A stretch of DNA of 13,582 nt from DATAFO01 sp046728935 (lineage in GTDB: Bacteria; Actinomycetota; Thermoleophilia; Solirubrobacterales; 70-9): contig JBKPFS010000002.1 of the NCBI GenBank assembly GCA_046728935.1, positions 1 to 13,582 of the forward strand, in the 5' to 3' direction. The notes beneath the pieces were generated by a model that saw only the letters and a program-made list of their open reading frames with translations, did not search any database and was not told the DNA's origin. Position numbers and translations under genes: made by a program. This document shows positions 1-5,917 of the stretch, piece after piece. Within the stretch, counting starts at the first letter, position 1; each line of letters starts with the position of its first letter.

Positions 1-1
1 C

Positions 2-160
2 GGCGTCATCGACCCGACCATGGTCACCCGCTCGGCGCTGCAGAACGCGGCCTCGATCGCCAAGAACATCCTCACCACCGAGGCGATCGTCGCCGAGCCG
101 CCCGAGAAGGAGCCGGCGATGGCGGGCGGTGGCATGCCCGACATGGGCGGGATGATGTAG
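2..160 (+). CDS. groL: GroEL chaperonin (60 kDa), C-terminal end only
   Basis: The window opens inside this gene, so only the last 52 residues and the TAG stop are present. The reading frame starts at base 2. GroEL forms the cytosolic double-ring ATP-driven folding chamber with GroES. The visible part matches the family C-terminus: the DPTMVTRSALQNAASIAKN stretch that closes the equatorial domain, then a TTEAIVAE helix end, a short acidic linker, and the flexible Gly-Met tail ending GGMPDMGGMM, which projects into the ring cavity. The next feature downstream is an intrinsic terminator, so this is the end of a transcription unit. The promoter, any CIRCE/HrcA operator and a groES neighbour lie outside the window. 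Identification is very secure. Whether this is the only groEL copy, or one of the two that actinobacteria often carry, cannot be told; the Gly-Met tail rather than a His-rich tail suggests the GroEL2-like housekeeping type. Confidence 0.97.
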   Translation, partial: GVIDPTMVTRSALQNAASIAKNILTTEAIVAEPPEKEPAMAGGGMPDMGGMM

Positions 161-219
161 CTCGGTTTCGAGCTAAGCTCGCCGCAACAGGCGAGTGCCT
201 CCGCGAGGAGGCGACTTTG

Positions 220-252
220 GAGACCCGGGCGATTCGCCCGGGTCTCTTTCTT
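220..252 (+). terminator. Intrinsic (Rho-independent) terminator of groL
   Basis: There is a perfect 12-bp stem, GAGACCCGGGCG pairing with CGCCCGGGTCTC, around a three-base ATT loop (220-246). It is followed at once by TTTCTT (247-252). It lies 60 bases after the groL stop on the same strand. A second, shorter hairpin just upstream (about 195-210) has a GCCTCC/GGAGGC stem closed by a GCGA tetraloop and may stabilise the transcript end. This is the clearest terminator in the window. Confidence 0.93.
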
Positions 253-510
253 GATGTCGGGCGCGTGGTAGTAAGCGGCGACGATGCCGGCTTCACAAGC
301 TGACGACTCGCCGTCTATTCCCCGGCGGGGACCGGCGGGCCTGGGTAGCGGTTCCCAATCCCGTCCGAGATGCCCGCGATCGCATGTGGCTCCGCGGCTG
401 GCGGATCCCGGCACCGCTGCCCGGCATGGAGTAGAACAGGAGTGTTCAGGCTGACCTGTCTCGGCCGAACGGGGGGCTCGGCTCCGGCCGGGCCTCCCTT
501 ATGCCCGGCC
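253..510. other. Non-coding stretch, nothing recognisable
   Basis: No convincing gene, repeat or RNA is seen here. The short open frames running through it lack a ribosome binding site and have no recognisable protein pattern. It may be decayed upstream sequence of the relic at 511-718, but no homology-like pattern is visible in any frame before about position 511. Confidence 0.4.
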
Positions 511-718
511 CCGCTGTCGACCGACGAGCAGGACCTGATGTGTTACGTGCCCGACGGCGGCGACATCCACCAGTCGGGGCCGGTCGGCCGCTGTCCGGAG
601 ATCGTGTTCGACTGCGGCACCGACACCTACCTCGACCCACCCCCGAGCCAGGCGAGTATCTGAGACCCACTGGAACCTCCGCTCGCCGCTGAACGCGGCG
701 CTCCGCTTCGAGCCGTAG
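511..718 (+). pseudogene. Relic of a secreted protein's C-terminus (metallopeptidase-like), frameshifted twice
   Basis: Three consecutive reading frames together give one familiar pattern. Frame 1 (about 514-635) reads STDEQDLMCY, then RCPEIVFDCGTDTYLDP. A one-base shift near 636-641, in a C run, leads to PTPEPGEYL. A second one-base loss at 660-662 leads to ETHWNLRSPLNAALRFEP, ending at a TAG (716-718). From memory, many secreted actinobacterial proteins, often annotated as zinc metallopeptidase-like or as having Ig/PKD domains, end with the order C-T-D-E-x-D-x-M-C-Y, then FDCGxDxYF, then PxxGxYLxxHWN. All three blocks occur here in the right order and spacing. The first Cys of that pattern is Ser here. 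No start codon, signal peptide or catalytic region is visible upstream, so this is a truncated and decayed remnant. Both shifts lie in short C or G runs, so sequencing error could explain the frameshifts but not the missing N-terminus. Confidence 0.6.
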
Positions 719-734
719 TCGGGGCCGTGAGGCC

Positions 735-1613
735 CTAGCCGAGGACCTCCGCCATCGGCCTGGGCTCGATCCCGAGCGCCTCCACGTCGGCCGTCCCGCG
801 CTCGCTCACCATCGGCACCTCCATCAGCTCCGCCTCCTCCCAGGTCGCGAACGCCACCTCGCCGACCACCCGCCGCAGCCAGATCAGGGCGGTTCGCACG
901 AGACCCAGCGGAAGGTGGAGCAGCGGCCGGTCGCGGCCGGAGGCGCGGGCGACGACGCGCGCGATCTCGTCGTAGGTGAGGGTCTCCGGCCCGGCCAGCT
1001 CGTGCCGGGTCGAGCCGGCCGCCGAGGAGAGCGCGCCGACCACGCACCGGGCGACGTCGTGGGCCCAGATCGGTTGGTATGCGGCCTGCCCGGAGCCCGA
1101 GATGGGCAGCACCGGCAGGAGCGCCAAGCGTCGCATGATGGTCACCCAGGGATCGTCCCGGTCGTAGACGATCGAGGGCGCGAAGACGGTCGTCGCCAGC
1201 TCGGACTGGGCGACCGCGCGCTCGGCCAGCGCCTTGGCGCGAAAGAACCGCGTGCGCTGAAACTCCGTCGCCCCCAGCGCCGAGAAGAAGACGAAGCGCT
1301 CCACCGACTGCTCCTCGGCGGCGCGCAGCAGCCTCGCCGTCGCCAGGCCGTTCAGCTCCTCGATCCGCGCCCGCGGCTGGTCGCGGATCGTCGCGGCCAG
1401 GTGGATCACGGTGTCGGCGCCGCGAAGCGCCTGGCGGCGCACGCGGGGATCGGCGAGATCGGCCAGATCCCCCAGCGCAAGCCGGACCTCGACTCGCAGC
1501 CGGCCGAGTCCACGCGGGTCGCGGACGAGGACCCTGACCTCGTCGCCCCGCTCGAGCAGAAGCGGGACCAGCGCCTTGCCGACGGTCCCCGTCGCCCCCG
1601 TCACCAGGATCAT
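735..1613 (-). CDS. NAD(P)-binding epimerase/NDUFA9-like (atypical SDR) protein
   Basis: The protein has 292 residues. It begins MILVTGATGTVGKAL, the Rossmann-fold glycine motif placed right at the N-terminus as in atypical short-chain dehydrogenases, which is why the ATG at 1613 is preferred. An in-frame GTG at 1649 would add 12 residues and abuts the palindromic element at 1650. A DxxD stretch binding the cofactor (about 59-67), the AADTVIHLAA-like strand (here GADTVIHLAA), the FVFFSALGA strand and an FRAKALAE helix follow. In that last motif Phe stands where classical enzymes have the catalytic Tyr, as in NmrA/NDUFA9-like members that bind NAD(P)H without clear dehydrogenase activity. The substrate cannot be inferred. 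Relatives are annotated as complex I NDUFA9 family or NAD-dependent epimerases. It appears to be transcribed alone. No good Shine-Dalgarno sequence is present; a TAGAGT box eight bases before the ATG suggests a possible leaderless message. Confidence 0.85.
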   Translation of the reverse strand: MILVTGATGTVGKALVPLLLERGDEVRVLVRDPRGLGRLRVEVRLALGDLADLADPRVRRQALRGADTVIHLAATIRDQPRARIEELNGLATARLLRAAEEQSVERFVFFSALGATEFQRTRFFRAKALAERAVAQSELATTVFAPSIVYDRDDPWVTIMRRLALLPVLPISGSGQAAYQPIWAHDVARCVVGALSSAAGSTRHELAGPETLTYDEIARVVARASGRDRPLLHLPLGLVRTALIWLRRVVGEVAFATWEEAELMEVPMVSERGTADVEALGIEPRPMAEVLG

Positions 1614-1649
1614 GGCACGCACTCTAGTGCCGGGTCGACCGATGAACAC

Positions 1650-1763
1650 CCCGCTCTGACGGCTGCAGAACTTCGCCTGACTGCGTCCTCAGTCGCCCGA
1701 ATAGCGCTGCTATTCGGGCTCCCTGCGTCCTTGTCATGCCCGTCCTTCACTCGTCAGAGCGGG
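1650..1763. repeat. Nested-palindrome intergenic element E1
   Basis: Perfect 12-bp terminal inverted repeats, CCCGCTCTGACG at 1650-1661 and CGTCAGAGCGGG at 1752-1763, enclose a perfect 11-bp hairpin, GCCCGAATAGC-GCT-GCTATTCGGGC, at 1695-1719. A 9-base direct repeat CTGCGTCCT flanks the hairpin (1681-1689 and 1723-1731), and a small GACTG/CAGTC stem sits to its left. The inner core TAGCGCTGCTA recurs in element E2, and the arms resemble element E3. No open reading frame or T tract is present. A small non-autonomous mobile element or a REP-like repeat fits the architecture, but no transposase or target duplication was found. Confidence 0.7.
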
Positions 1764-1793
1764 CCGTCGTCGATCGACCCCGCACCGGACCCC

Positions 1794-1872
1794 TAAAATG
1801 TCCGCTCCGCTCGGCCCCGGGGGTTGTTCGGGAGAGCGGATGCGAGCAAGCAACAGACATCGGAGACCGATA
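1794..1872 (+). promoter_or_regulatory. Ferredoxin promoter -10 box and structured leader
   Basis: TAAAAT at 1794-1799 is the best -10 hexamer in this gap, though no good -35 box stands 17 bases before it. A start near 1806 would begin the transcript at a TCCGCTC/GAGCGGA stem (1806-1812 with 1834-1840). Just before the gene, ATCGG (1859-1863) can pair with CCGAT (1867-1871) around an AGA loop. That folds the Shine-Dalgarno GGAGA (1862-1866) into a small hairpin, which could dampen translation. All of this is read by eye and is tentative. Confidence 0.4.
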
Positions 1873-2136
1873 GTGGCCTACGTCATCGCCGAGCCCTGCA
1901 TCGGAACGAAGGACAACTCCTGCGTCGAGGTCTGCCCGGTCGACTGCATCCATCCGACGCCCGACGAGCCCGACTACGAGGGCGTCGAGCAGCTCTACAT
2001 CGATCCCGACGAGTGCATCGACTGCGACGCCTGCGTCGAGGCGTGCCCCGTGGACGCCTGCTTCGCCGAGGACCAGCTCCCGGAGGAGTGGGCGAAGTAC
2101 ACGCAGATCAACGCCGAGTACTACGCCGGCAAGTAG
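1873..2136 (+). CDS. fdxA: Seven-iron ferredoxin ([3Fe-4S][4Fe-4S])
   Basis: This is a small soluble electron carrier of 87 residues. It starts at GTG 1873 (MAYVIAEPCIG), chosen because GGAGA lies six bases upstream and because the family begins exactly here. An upstream ATG at 1798 would add 25 unrelated residues. Cysteines are C9, C17, C21 and C25 in the first half and C48, C51, C54 and C58 in the second (CIDCDACVEACP). The first set lacks the CxxC spacing (CIGTKDNSC), the signature of Thermus/Azotobacter-type ferredoxins. By family precedent, C9, C17 and C58 bind the [3Fe-4S] cluster, C21, C48, C51 and C54 bind the [4Fe-4S] cluster, and C25 is free. The C-terminal tail (PEEWAKYTQINAEYY) is also typical. 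Partners are unknown; in actinobacteria these ferredoxins serve P450s and oxidoreductases. Its stop codon abuts that of the convergent mrp gene. Confidence 0.95.
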   Translation: MAYVIAEPCIGTKDNSCVEVCPVDCIHPTPDEPDYEGVEQLYIDPDECIDCDACVEACPVDACFAEDQLPEEWAKYTQINAEYYAGK

Positions 2137-3291
2137 CTACTGAACGACCGGCAGCTCGGTCCCGCTGACCGCGGGCTGACCAGCCAGCGCCGGCGCCTCG
2201 GCCTGCATCACCGGCAGCTCCTGGGGGGTGGTCGCGACGATGCCACGGGCGGCGTCGTGGATCGCGATCGAGGCCGGCGCGTCGGGATCGGCGAGCACCA
2301 ACGGCTCGCCGGCGTCGGCGTGCACCCGCAGCTCCTCCGAGAGCGGCACCTTGCCCAGCAGGGGCACGTCGAGCTCGTCGGCGAGGAGCTGGCCGCCGCC
2401 TTCGCCGAAGATCGTGAAGCGCTGCCCGTCGGGGGTGGTGAACCCGGACATGTTCTCGATCACCCCCAGCATCTCGAGGTCGACCTTGGCCGCCATCTCG
2501 GCCGCGCGCCTGGCCACGGACTGAGCCGCGGGCTGCGGCGTGGTCACCACGAGCACCTTCGCCTGCGGGAGCAGCTGGGCGAGCGTCATCGAGACGTCGC
2601 CGGTGCCGGGTGGCAGGTCGAGCAGCAGGTAGTCGACCTCGTCCCAGGCGACGTCCTCGAGGAACTGCTGGATCGCCTTGTGCAGCATCGGCCCGCGCCA
2701 GACCACGGCGGCGTTCTGCTCCAGGAAGAAGCCGATCGACATCACCTTGATCCCCGCCGGGCCGTCGACGGGGAGGATCTTGCGCTCCGCGTTCACGTCC
2801 GGCTTGCGGTCGACGCCGAGCATGCGAGGGATGGAGTAGCCGTAGACGTCGCAGTCGAGGGCCCCCGCCGAGTGCCCCTCGGCCGCAAGCGCGGCCGCGA
2901 GGTTGGCCGTCAGCGTCGACTTCCCGACCCCGCCCTTGCCGGAGGCGACGCAGATCACGTTCTTCACCTGGGCCAGCGCGCCCTCGGGCAGCCCGCCTGG
3001 GCGACCGAGCGACTGCTGGAGGCGTCCCTTCTCCTCGTCGGAGAGGACGTCGAATCCGATCGCCACCTCGCTCACGCCGTCGAGCCGGGAGACGTTCTGC
3101 GCCACCGCCTGCTGGAAGTGGGATCGGATCGGGCACCCCGGGGTGGTGAGGGAGACCACGACCTCCACCTTGCCGCCCTCGCGGATGTCGATCGAGCGCA
3201 CCATGCCCAAGTCCACGATCGAGCGGCGCAGCTCGGGGTCGATCACGGCCCGAAGCGCTTCGGTGACCTGATCCTTGGTCGGAGAGCTCAT
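2137..3291 (-). CDS. mrp: Mrp/ApbC-family iron-sulfur cluster carrier ATPase, DUF59 N-terminus
   Basis: The protein has 384 residues. An N-terminal MIP18/DUF59 domain (about 1-95, with DPELRRSIVDLGMV and TTPGCP, C53) is joined to a deviant Walker P-loop ATPase (SGKGGVGKST, about 117-126; DCDVYGYSIP; LLLDLPPGTGD at about 222-232). The family dimerises and passes [Fe-S] clusters to apoproteins in the cytosol. The usual cluster-binding CxxC after ENMS is absent: residues 279-289 read ENMSGFTTPDG. As I recall, mycobacterial Mrp has the same kind of substitution, so cluster handling may rely on other residues such as C53. The C-terminus carries an unusual 27-residue tail with ELPVMQ and ELPVVQ repeated. 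ATG 3291 has GAGA eight bases upstream; GTG 3297 is an alternative start. It is probably transcribed alone, and lies convergent with the ferredoxin, a plausible client. Confidence 0.93.
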   Translation of the reverse strand: MSSPTKDQVTEALRAVIDPELRRSIVDLGMVRSIDIREGGKVEVVVSLTTPGCPIRSHFQQAVAQNVSRLDGVSEVAIGFDVLSDEEKGRLQQSLGRPGGLPEGALAQVKNVICVASGKGGVGKSTLTANLAAALAAEGHSAGALDCDVYGYSIPRMLGVDRKPDVNAERKILPVDGPAGIKVMSIGFFLEQNAAVVWRGPMLHKAIQQFLEDVAWDEVDYLLLDLPPGTGDVSMTLAQLLPQAKVLVVTTPQPAAQSVARRAAEMAAKVDLEMLGVIENMSGFTTPDGQRFTIFGEGGGQLLADELDVPLLGKVPLSEELRVHADAGEPLVLADPDAPASIAIHDAARGIVATTPQELPVMQAEAPALAGQPAVSGTELPVVQ

Positions 3292-3326
3292 CGCCACATT
3301 CTCGCAAAGGGCCGGCCCCGGACAGA

Positions 3327-3430
3327 GATCGACCGGCCCGTGGGCCGGTCGATCCGGGAGGAGAGGTTGCTGTTCTGCCCGCGAAATATGAGCGCGGACA
3401 GCTCCTCCGGGTCCCGCCCTCTCCAGCGGG
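3327..3430 (-). ncRNA. Cluster of three stem-loops between the basic-protein gene and mrp
   Basis: This gap holds three consecutive foldable units. A perfect 13-bp stem, GATCGACCGGCCC with GGGCCGGTCGATC around a two-base centre, lies at 3327-3354. A longer stem at 3357-3408 pairs GGAGGAG, CTGT and CCGCG on the plus-strand left side (3357-3363, 3370-3373, 3379-3383) with an uninterrupted right side CGCGG-ACAG-CTCCTCC (3393-3408). This leaves two one-sided bulges and an AT-rich nine-base loop. A short CCCGC/GGGCG-type stem (CCCGC with GCGGG) lies at 3413-3430. The strand follows the two flanking genes, both minus. It could be an mrp leader, the 3' end of the upstream transcript, or a small RNA. 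No T tract follows the hairpins, so a simple intrinsic terminator is not supported. Confidence 0.4.
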
Positions 3431-3447
3431 CCCGGGCTAAGCGGTGG

Positions 3448-3861
3448 TCAGACCCTGGAGGTGACCGTCCGCAGCCGCTGCTCGAGCTTGCCGCGGTTCT
3501 GCTTCACGCCCTTCTCGACCGCGCGCCGGCGCTGGATCACCTGACGCTCGATGCGGTTGCGGGTCCGCCGAACGCGCGTGGAGGCCTTGCGGCGAGCCTG
3601 GCCGCCCCGACGCTCGAACTTGTTCAGCTCGCGCGTCACCTGGGTGCGGATGCCCTTCAGCTCCTTGCTGCGGGTCTCGCTGCTCGTCCACGGCTCAACC
3701 ACGTCGTTGACGCGGTCGCGCGCAATCAGTGCGGCGCCGACGGGAACGTCGACGGCACGCTCAGCGCTCTGGCGCACGTAAGCGACGGGACCGTTCTGGG
3801 TCTGCGCCTCGGTGCTCTTGGTGCTCTTGGCCTTGTCGTTGGCTGCCATTGAGTTGCTCAT
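3448..3861 (-). CDS. Small strongly basic helical protein, unknown function
   Basis: I do not recognise a named family. With the ATG at 3861 the protein has 137 residues; ATG 3849 would give 133. Residues 1-22 are polar and probably disordered. Residues 25-58 (around AERAVDVPVGAALIARDRV) form an amphipathic helix resembling phasin-like proteins. From about 63 to the end the chain is helical and packed with Arg and Lys (RRKASTRVRRTRNRIERQV, then RRRAVEKGVK), with a very high predicted pI. Binding to nucleic acid or to the surface of an inclusion or membrane is therefore plausible, but this is inference. A further in-frame ATG at 3948 exists, but codons between 3948 and 3862 have AT-rich third positions (AAA, GTA, AGA, GAA), unlike any neighbour, so that stretch is more likely promoter and leader. 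A LexA-like palindrome lies in it. Confidence 0.7.
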   Translation of the reverse strand: MSNSMAANDKAKSTKSTEAQTQNGPVAYVRQSAERAVDVPVGAALIARDRVNDVVEPWTSSETRSKELKGIRTQVTRELNKFERRGGQARRKASTRVRRTRNRIERQVIQRRRAVEKGVKQNRGKLEQRLRTVTSRV

Positions 3862-3923
3862 CCCCTCGGTGAGGTCGTTTTCTCTTTCTTCCTTATCTCT
3901 AAGGATGTTCGAGTCTACCAACC

Positions 3924-3937
3924 CGAACAAGTGTTTG
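3924..3937 (-). promoter_or_regulatory. LexA/SOS-box-like operator upstream of the basic-protein gene
   Basis: Read on the minus strand this is CAAACACTTGTTCG, matching the actinobacterial SOS box CGAACACATGTTCG at 12 of 14 positions, with the AACA/TGTT half-sites intact. It sits just upstream of a TAGACT hexamer (3912-3917) that could be the -10 box of the gene starting at 3861. Position and symmetry fit a repressor site. A single site found by eye is weak evidence, and it may also be chance. Confidence 0.4.
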
Positions 3938-3962
3938 TACCCCGACATCTACCGAGGGTTAC

Positions 3963-5030
3963 TCAGGCGGAGGTAAACAGCCGGTGATCGAGCCACAGCT
4001 CCGGCCTCTCCAGCTCCGCGAGGGAGGGGAGCGAGGCCGGTGACGACCACAGCTCCCGAAGCGCCCGCTCGCCGCCGCGCGCCGCGATCGTGTCGCAGAA
4101 CGCCTTGCCCAACCGGTACTGGCGGAGCTTTGCCTCGAGGCCGAGGAGCCGCGCGATCGCCTCGCCCAGGCCGCCGCGCGAGCGCCGGCGCTCCTCCAGG
4201 CGTCGCCGAAGCCGGGGGATCGCTGGATCGGCGAGCGCGCCGCGGGCGTCCATGACGTGCTCCGCGTGCCCCTCCACCGCCGCCATCGTTGCCTGCAGGC
4301 GGTCGAGCGTCTCGCGCTGCTCGTCGCCGACCAGGGCCTCCGCCAGCTCCCCCTGGAGCACCGAACGCACCATGCGGCGGGGATCGGTGCGCAGCAGGCG
4401 CCGAGCGAGATCGCCGAGGTCGACCGTTGTCGCGGCGCCCTCCAGGAGCTCGGACACGAGGGACCGAAGATGGTCCTCGAGCCAGGGCACCCCCTGGAAC
4501 TGGAGGACGTGGGTGGTCTCGTGGAGCGCGATCCACCGCAGCAGGGTGACCGGCGGCGCACCGAGCTCGTCGCGGGCCGCGGTCAGGTTCGCGCCAACGA
4601 GGAACAGCCGGGGGCGTCGCGGAGGCCCGACGAGCGCAACGTCGTACTGGCCCAGGACGCGGCGCGCCGCGTAGCCGATCGCGACGCCCGCCTCGATCCC
4701 GGCCGCGGCGCCGACGAGCCTTCGCGCCCCGGCGCCGAACGGACCCGGGAGGCGGACTTGGGCCTCGAAGCGCTCCTCGAGCACGCTGGAGGCGTCCGCG
4801 AGCGTGCCCAGTGCGGCGTTGGCCCACTGAGCCCGACCGACGAGTTCGGCGCGCGGGGGCTCGCGTGCCTCGAGGCCCGTGTACTCGGCCGCGGCCGCCA
4901 GCGCCTCGTCGCAGGTTCGCTCCATCTCCGCCTGCTCGGGGACCCAGCTCGAGGCGGCGTCCTCGCCGGGACGCGCGAGCGCGCGCGCGGTTCGCCCGGC
5001 GAGGCCCCAGTCGACGAGCGAGGCGCCCAC
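3963..5030 (-). CDS. Zinc-dependent metalloprotease-like protein, DUF2342 / F420-biosynthesis-associated family
   Basis: The protein has 355 residues. The zinc motif HETTH is at 170-174 inside an IALHETTHVLQF helix, and a downstream EGHAEHVMD block (253-261) supplies the probable third ligand. This matches the actinobacterial family annotated as zinc-dependent metalloprotease, DUF2342, or coenzyme F420 biosynthesis-associated. The family label comes from co-occurrence with F420 genes; no substrate or proteolytic activity is established to my knowledge. The rest is helical (for example 36-90 and 245-330), with no signal peptide or membrane segment, so it is probably cytosolic. The start is GTG 5030, preceded by GGGGG, and directly follows the stop codon of the IMPase-like gene (TGA then GTG with no gap), so the two are translated as one unit. 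A 101-bp AT-richer gap separates it from the basic-protein gene. The start and family are well supported; the function is not. Confidence 0.85.
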   Translation of the reverse strand: MGASLVDWGLAGRTARALARPGEDAASSWVPEQAEMERTCDEALAAAAEYTGLEAREPPRAELVGRAQWANAALGTLADASSVLEERFEAQVRLPGPFGAGARRLVGAAAGIEAGVAIGYAARRVLGQYDVALVGPPRRPRLFLVGANLTAARDELGAPPVTLLRWIALHETTHVLQFQGVPWLEDHLRSLVSELLEGAATTVDLGDLARRLLRTDPRRMVRSVLQGELAEALVGDEQRETLDRLQATMAAVEGHAEHVMDARGALADPAIPRLRRRLEERRRSRGGLGEAIARLLGLEAKLRQYRLGKAFCDTIAARGGERALRELWSSPASLPSLAELERPELWLDHRLFTSA

Positions 5031-5858
5031 TCAGCCCCCGTTCGCCCCGGCTCGCACATCGAGCAGCGTTCGAAGCATTTCGTCGTCGAGCGCCGAGACC
5101 AGGTCGTAGCGCGCCGCGAGGTCGAGCTCGGCCGCGGCGAGGTCGAGGCCGGGGAAGCTCAGGCTCGCGCCGGCCTCCCGCGCGACGAGCTGCGCCGCGG
5201 CGGCATCGACGGAGCGGCAGCTGCGCGCCGTGAGCATGCCGTCGAAGCGCCCGGCGGCGACGTAGCAGACCGAGATCGCGATCGAGCCAACCGCCCGGAC
5301 CCTGAACGCCTTCCCCACCAGCCCCTCGACCAGCGGCAGGATCAGCTCCGGCTTCGAGGCCTCGAGGCCGACGACCTCGAGGCCGTAGCCGGGCCCCTGG
5401 GCCCGTAGCTCGACCCCGTTGAGTCGCGCGCCCCCGCCCCGGCTCGCTACGAACTCCTCTCTGGCGCCGAAGTCGAAGACGTAGCCGAACTCGACGTCGG
5501 CCATCGACGGGCCGGAGGCGACCGCGATGCTGAGGGCGTGCGAGGGCAGGGTGCGCCGGGCGTTGAGCGAGCCGTCGATCGGGTCGACCACGACGAGGTA
5601 GGGCGAGTCGCCGAACCTAACCTCCCCGCGCTCCTCCGAGACGGCGACGAACTCGTATCCCGCCTCGTGCAGCGCCTCGAGCTCGTCGAAGACGATGTCC
5701 TCGGAGCGGCGGTCGATGACCAGCGCGCGGTCGCCCCCCTCGCCGACGCCCTCGTAGGCGGTGCGGGCGACGATACCCGGCTCGGCCTCGAACAGCTCCC
5801 GCTGAGCGCCAACGATCCGCCGGCAGGTGGCGAGCCAGTCGATCTCGAGCGGCGTCAA
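5031..5858 (-). CDS. Inositol monophosphatase-family (IMPase/FBPase-like) phosphatase
   Basis: The protein has 275 residues when started at TTG 5858 (MTPLEIDWLATCRR), the position where family-like sequence begins. ATG 5915 would add 19 residues (through WITHISPLEW) that look unrelated and reach almost to element E2; neither start has a strong Shine-Dalgarno. Metal-binding motifs are present: SEERGE (E75, E76), DPIDGSLNA (D92, D95) and SVDAAAAQL near D218. In the last motif the usual WD is VD preceded by Ser, as in archaeal-type members. The family hydrolyses phosphate esters such as inositol-1-phosphate, fructose-1,6-bisphosphate or PAP with Mg2+; the actual substrate cannot be read from sequence. 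It is the first gene of a two-gene unit with the metalloprotease-like gene, touching stop to start. A cytosolic location is likely. Confidence 0.85.
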   Translation of the reverse strand: MTPLEIDWLATCRRIVGAQRELFEAEPGIVARTAYEGVGEGGDRALVIDRRSEDIVFDELEALHEAGYEFVAVSEERGEVRFGDSPYLVVVDPIDGSLNARRTLPSHALSIAVASGPSMADVEFGYVFDFGAREEFVASRGGGARLNGVELRAQGPGYGLEVVGLEASKPELILPLVEGLVGKAFRVRAVGSIAISVCYVAAGRFDGMLTARSCRSVDAAAAQLVAREAGASLSFPGLDLAAAELDLAARYDLVSALDDEMLRTLLDVRAGANGG

Positions 5859-5917
5859 GCCGATCCACTCTAGAGGGCTGATGTGGGTTATCCACGCACG
5901 CGGATGACGCCGCATGC

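Noticed and set aside
370..663. 97-codon open frame as an intact small gene
   Set aside because: Only its last third carries a protein-like pattern, and that pattern continues in two other frames past its stop, so it is better explained as a frameshifted relic.
1695..1719. E1 core hairpin as a terminator for the flanking genes
   Set aside because: Both neighbours are transcribed away from it and there is no T tract.
3327..3354. Perfect 13-bp hairpin as an intrinsic terminator
   Set aside because: No run of T follows on either strand; it is kept only as part of a possible structured RNA.
2257..3852. Long open frame of 531 codons on the plus strand across mrp and the basic-protein gene
   Set aside because: It is the antisense shadow of two well-supported minus-strand genes; its product has no recognisable motif and is full of Arg, Gly and His, as expected from reading GC-rich codons backwards.
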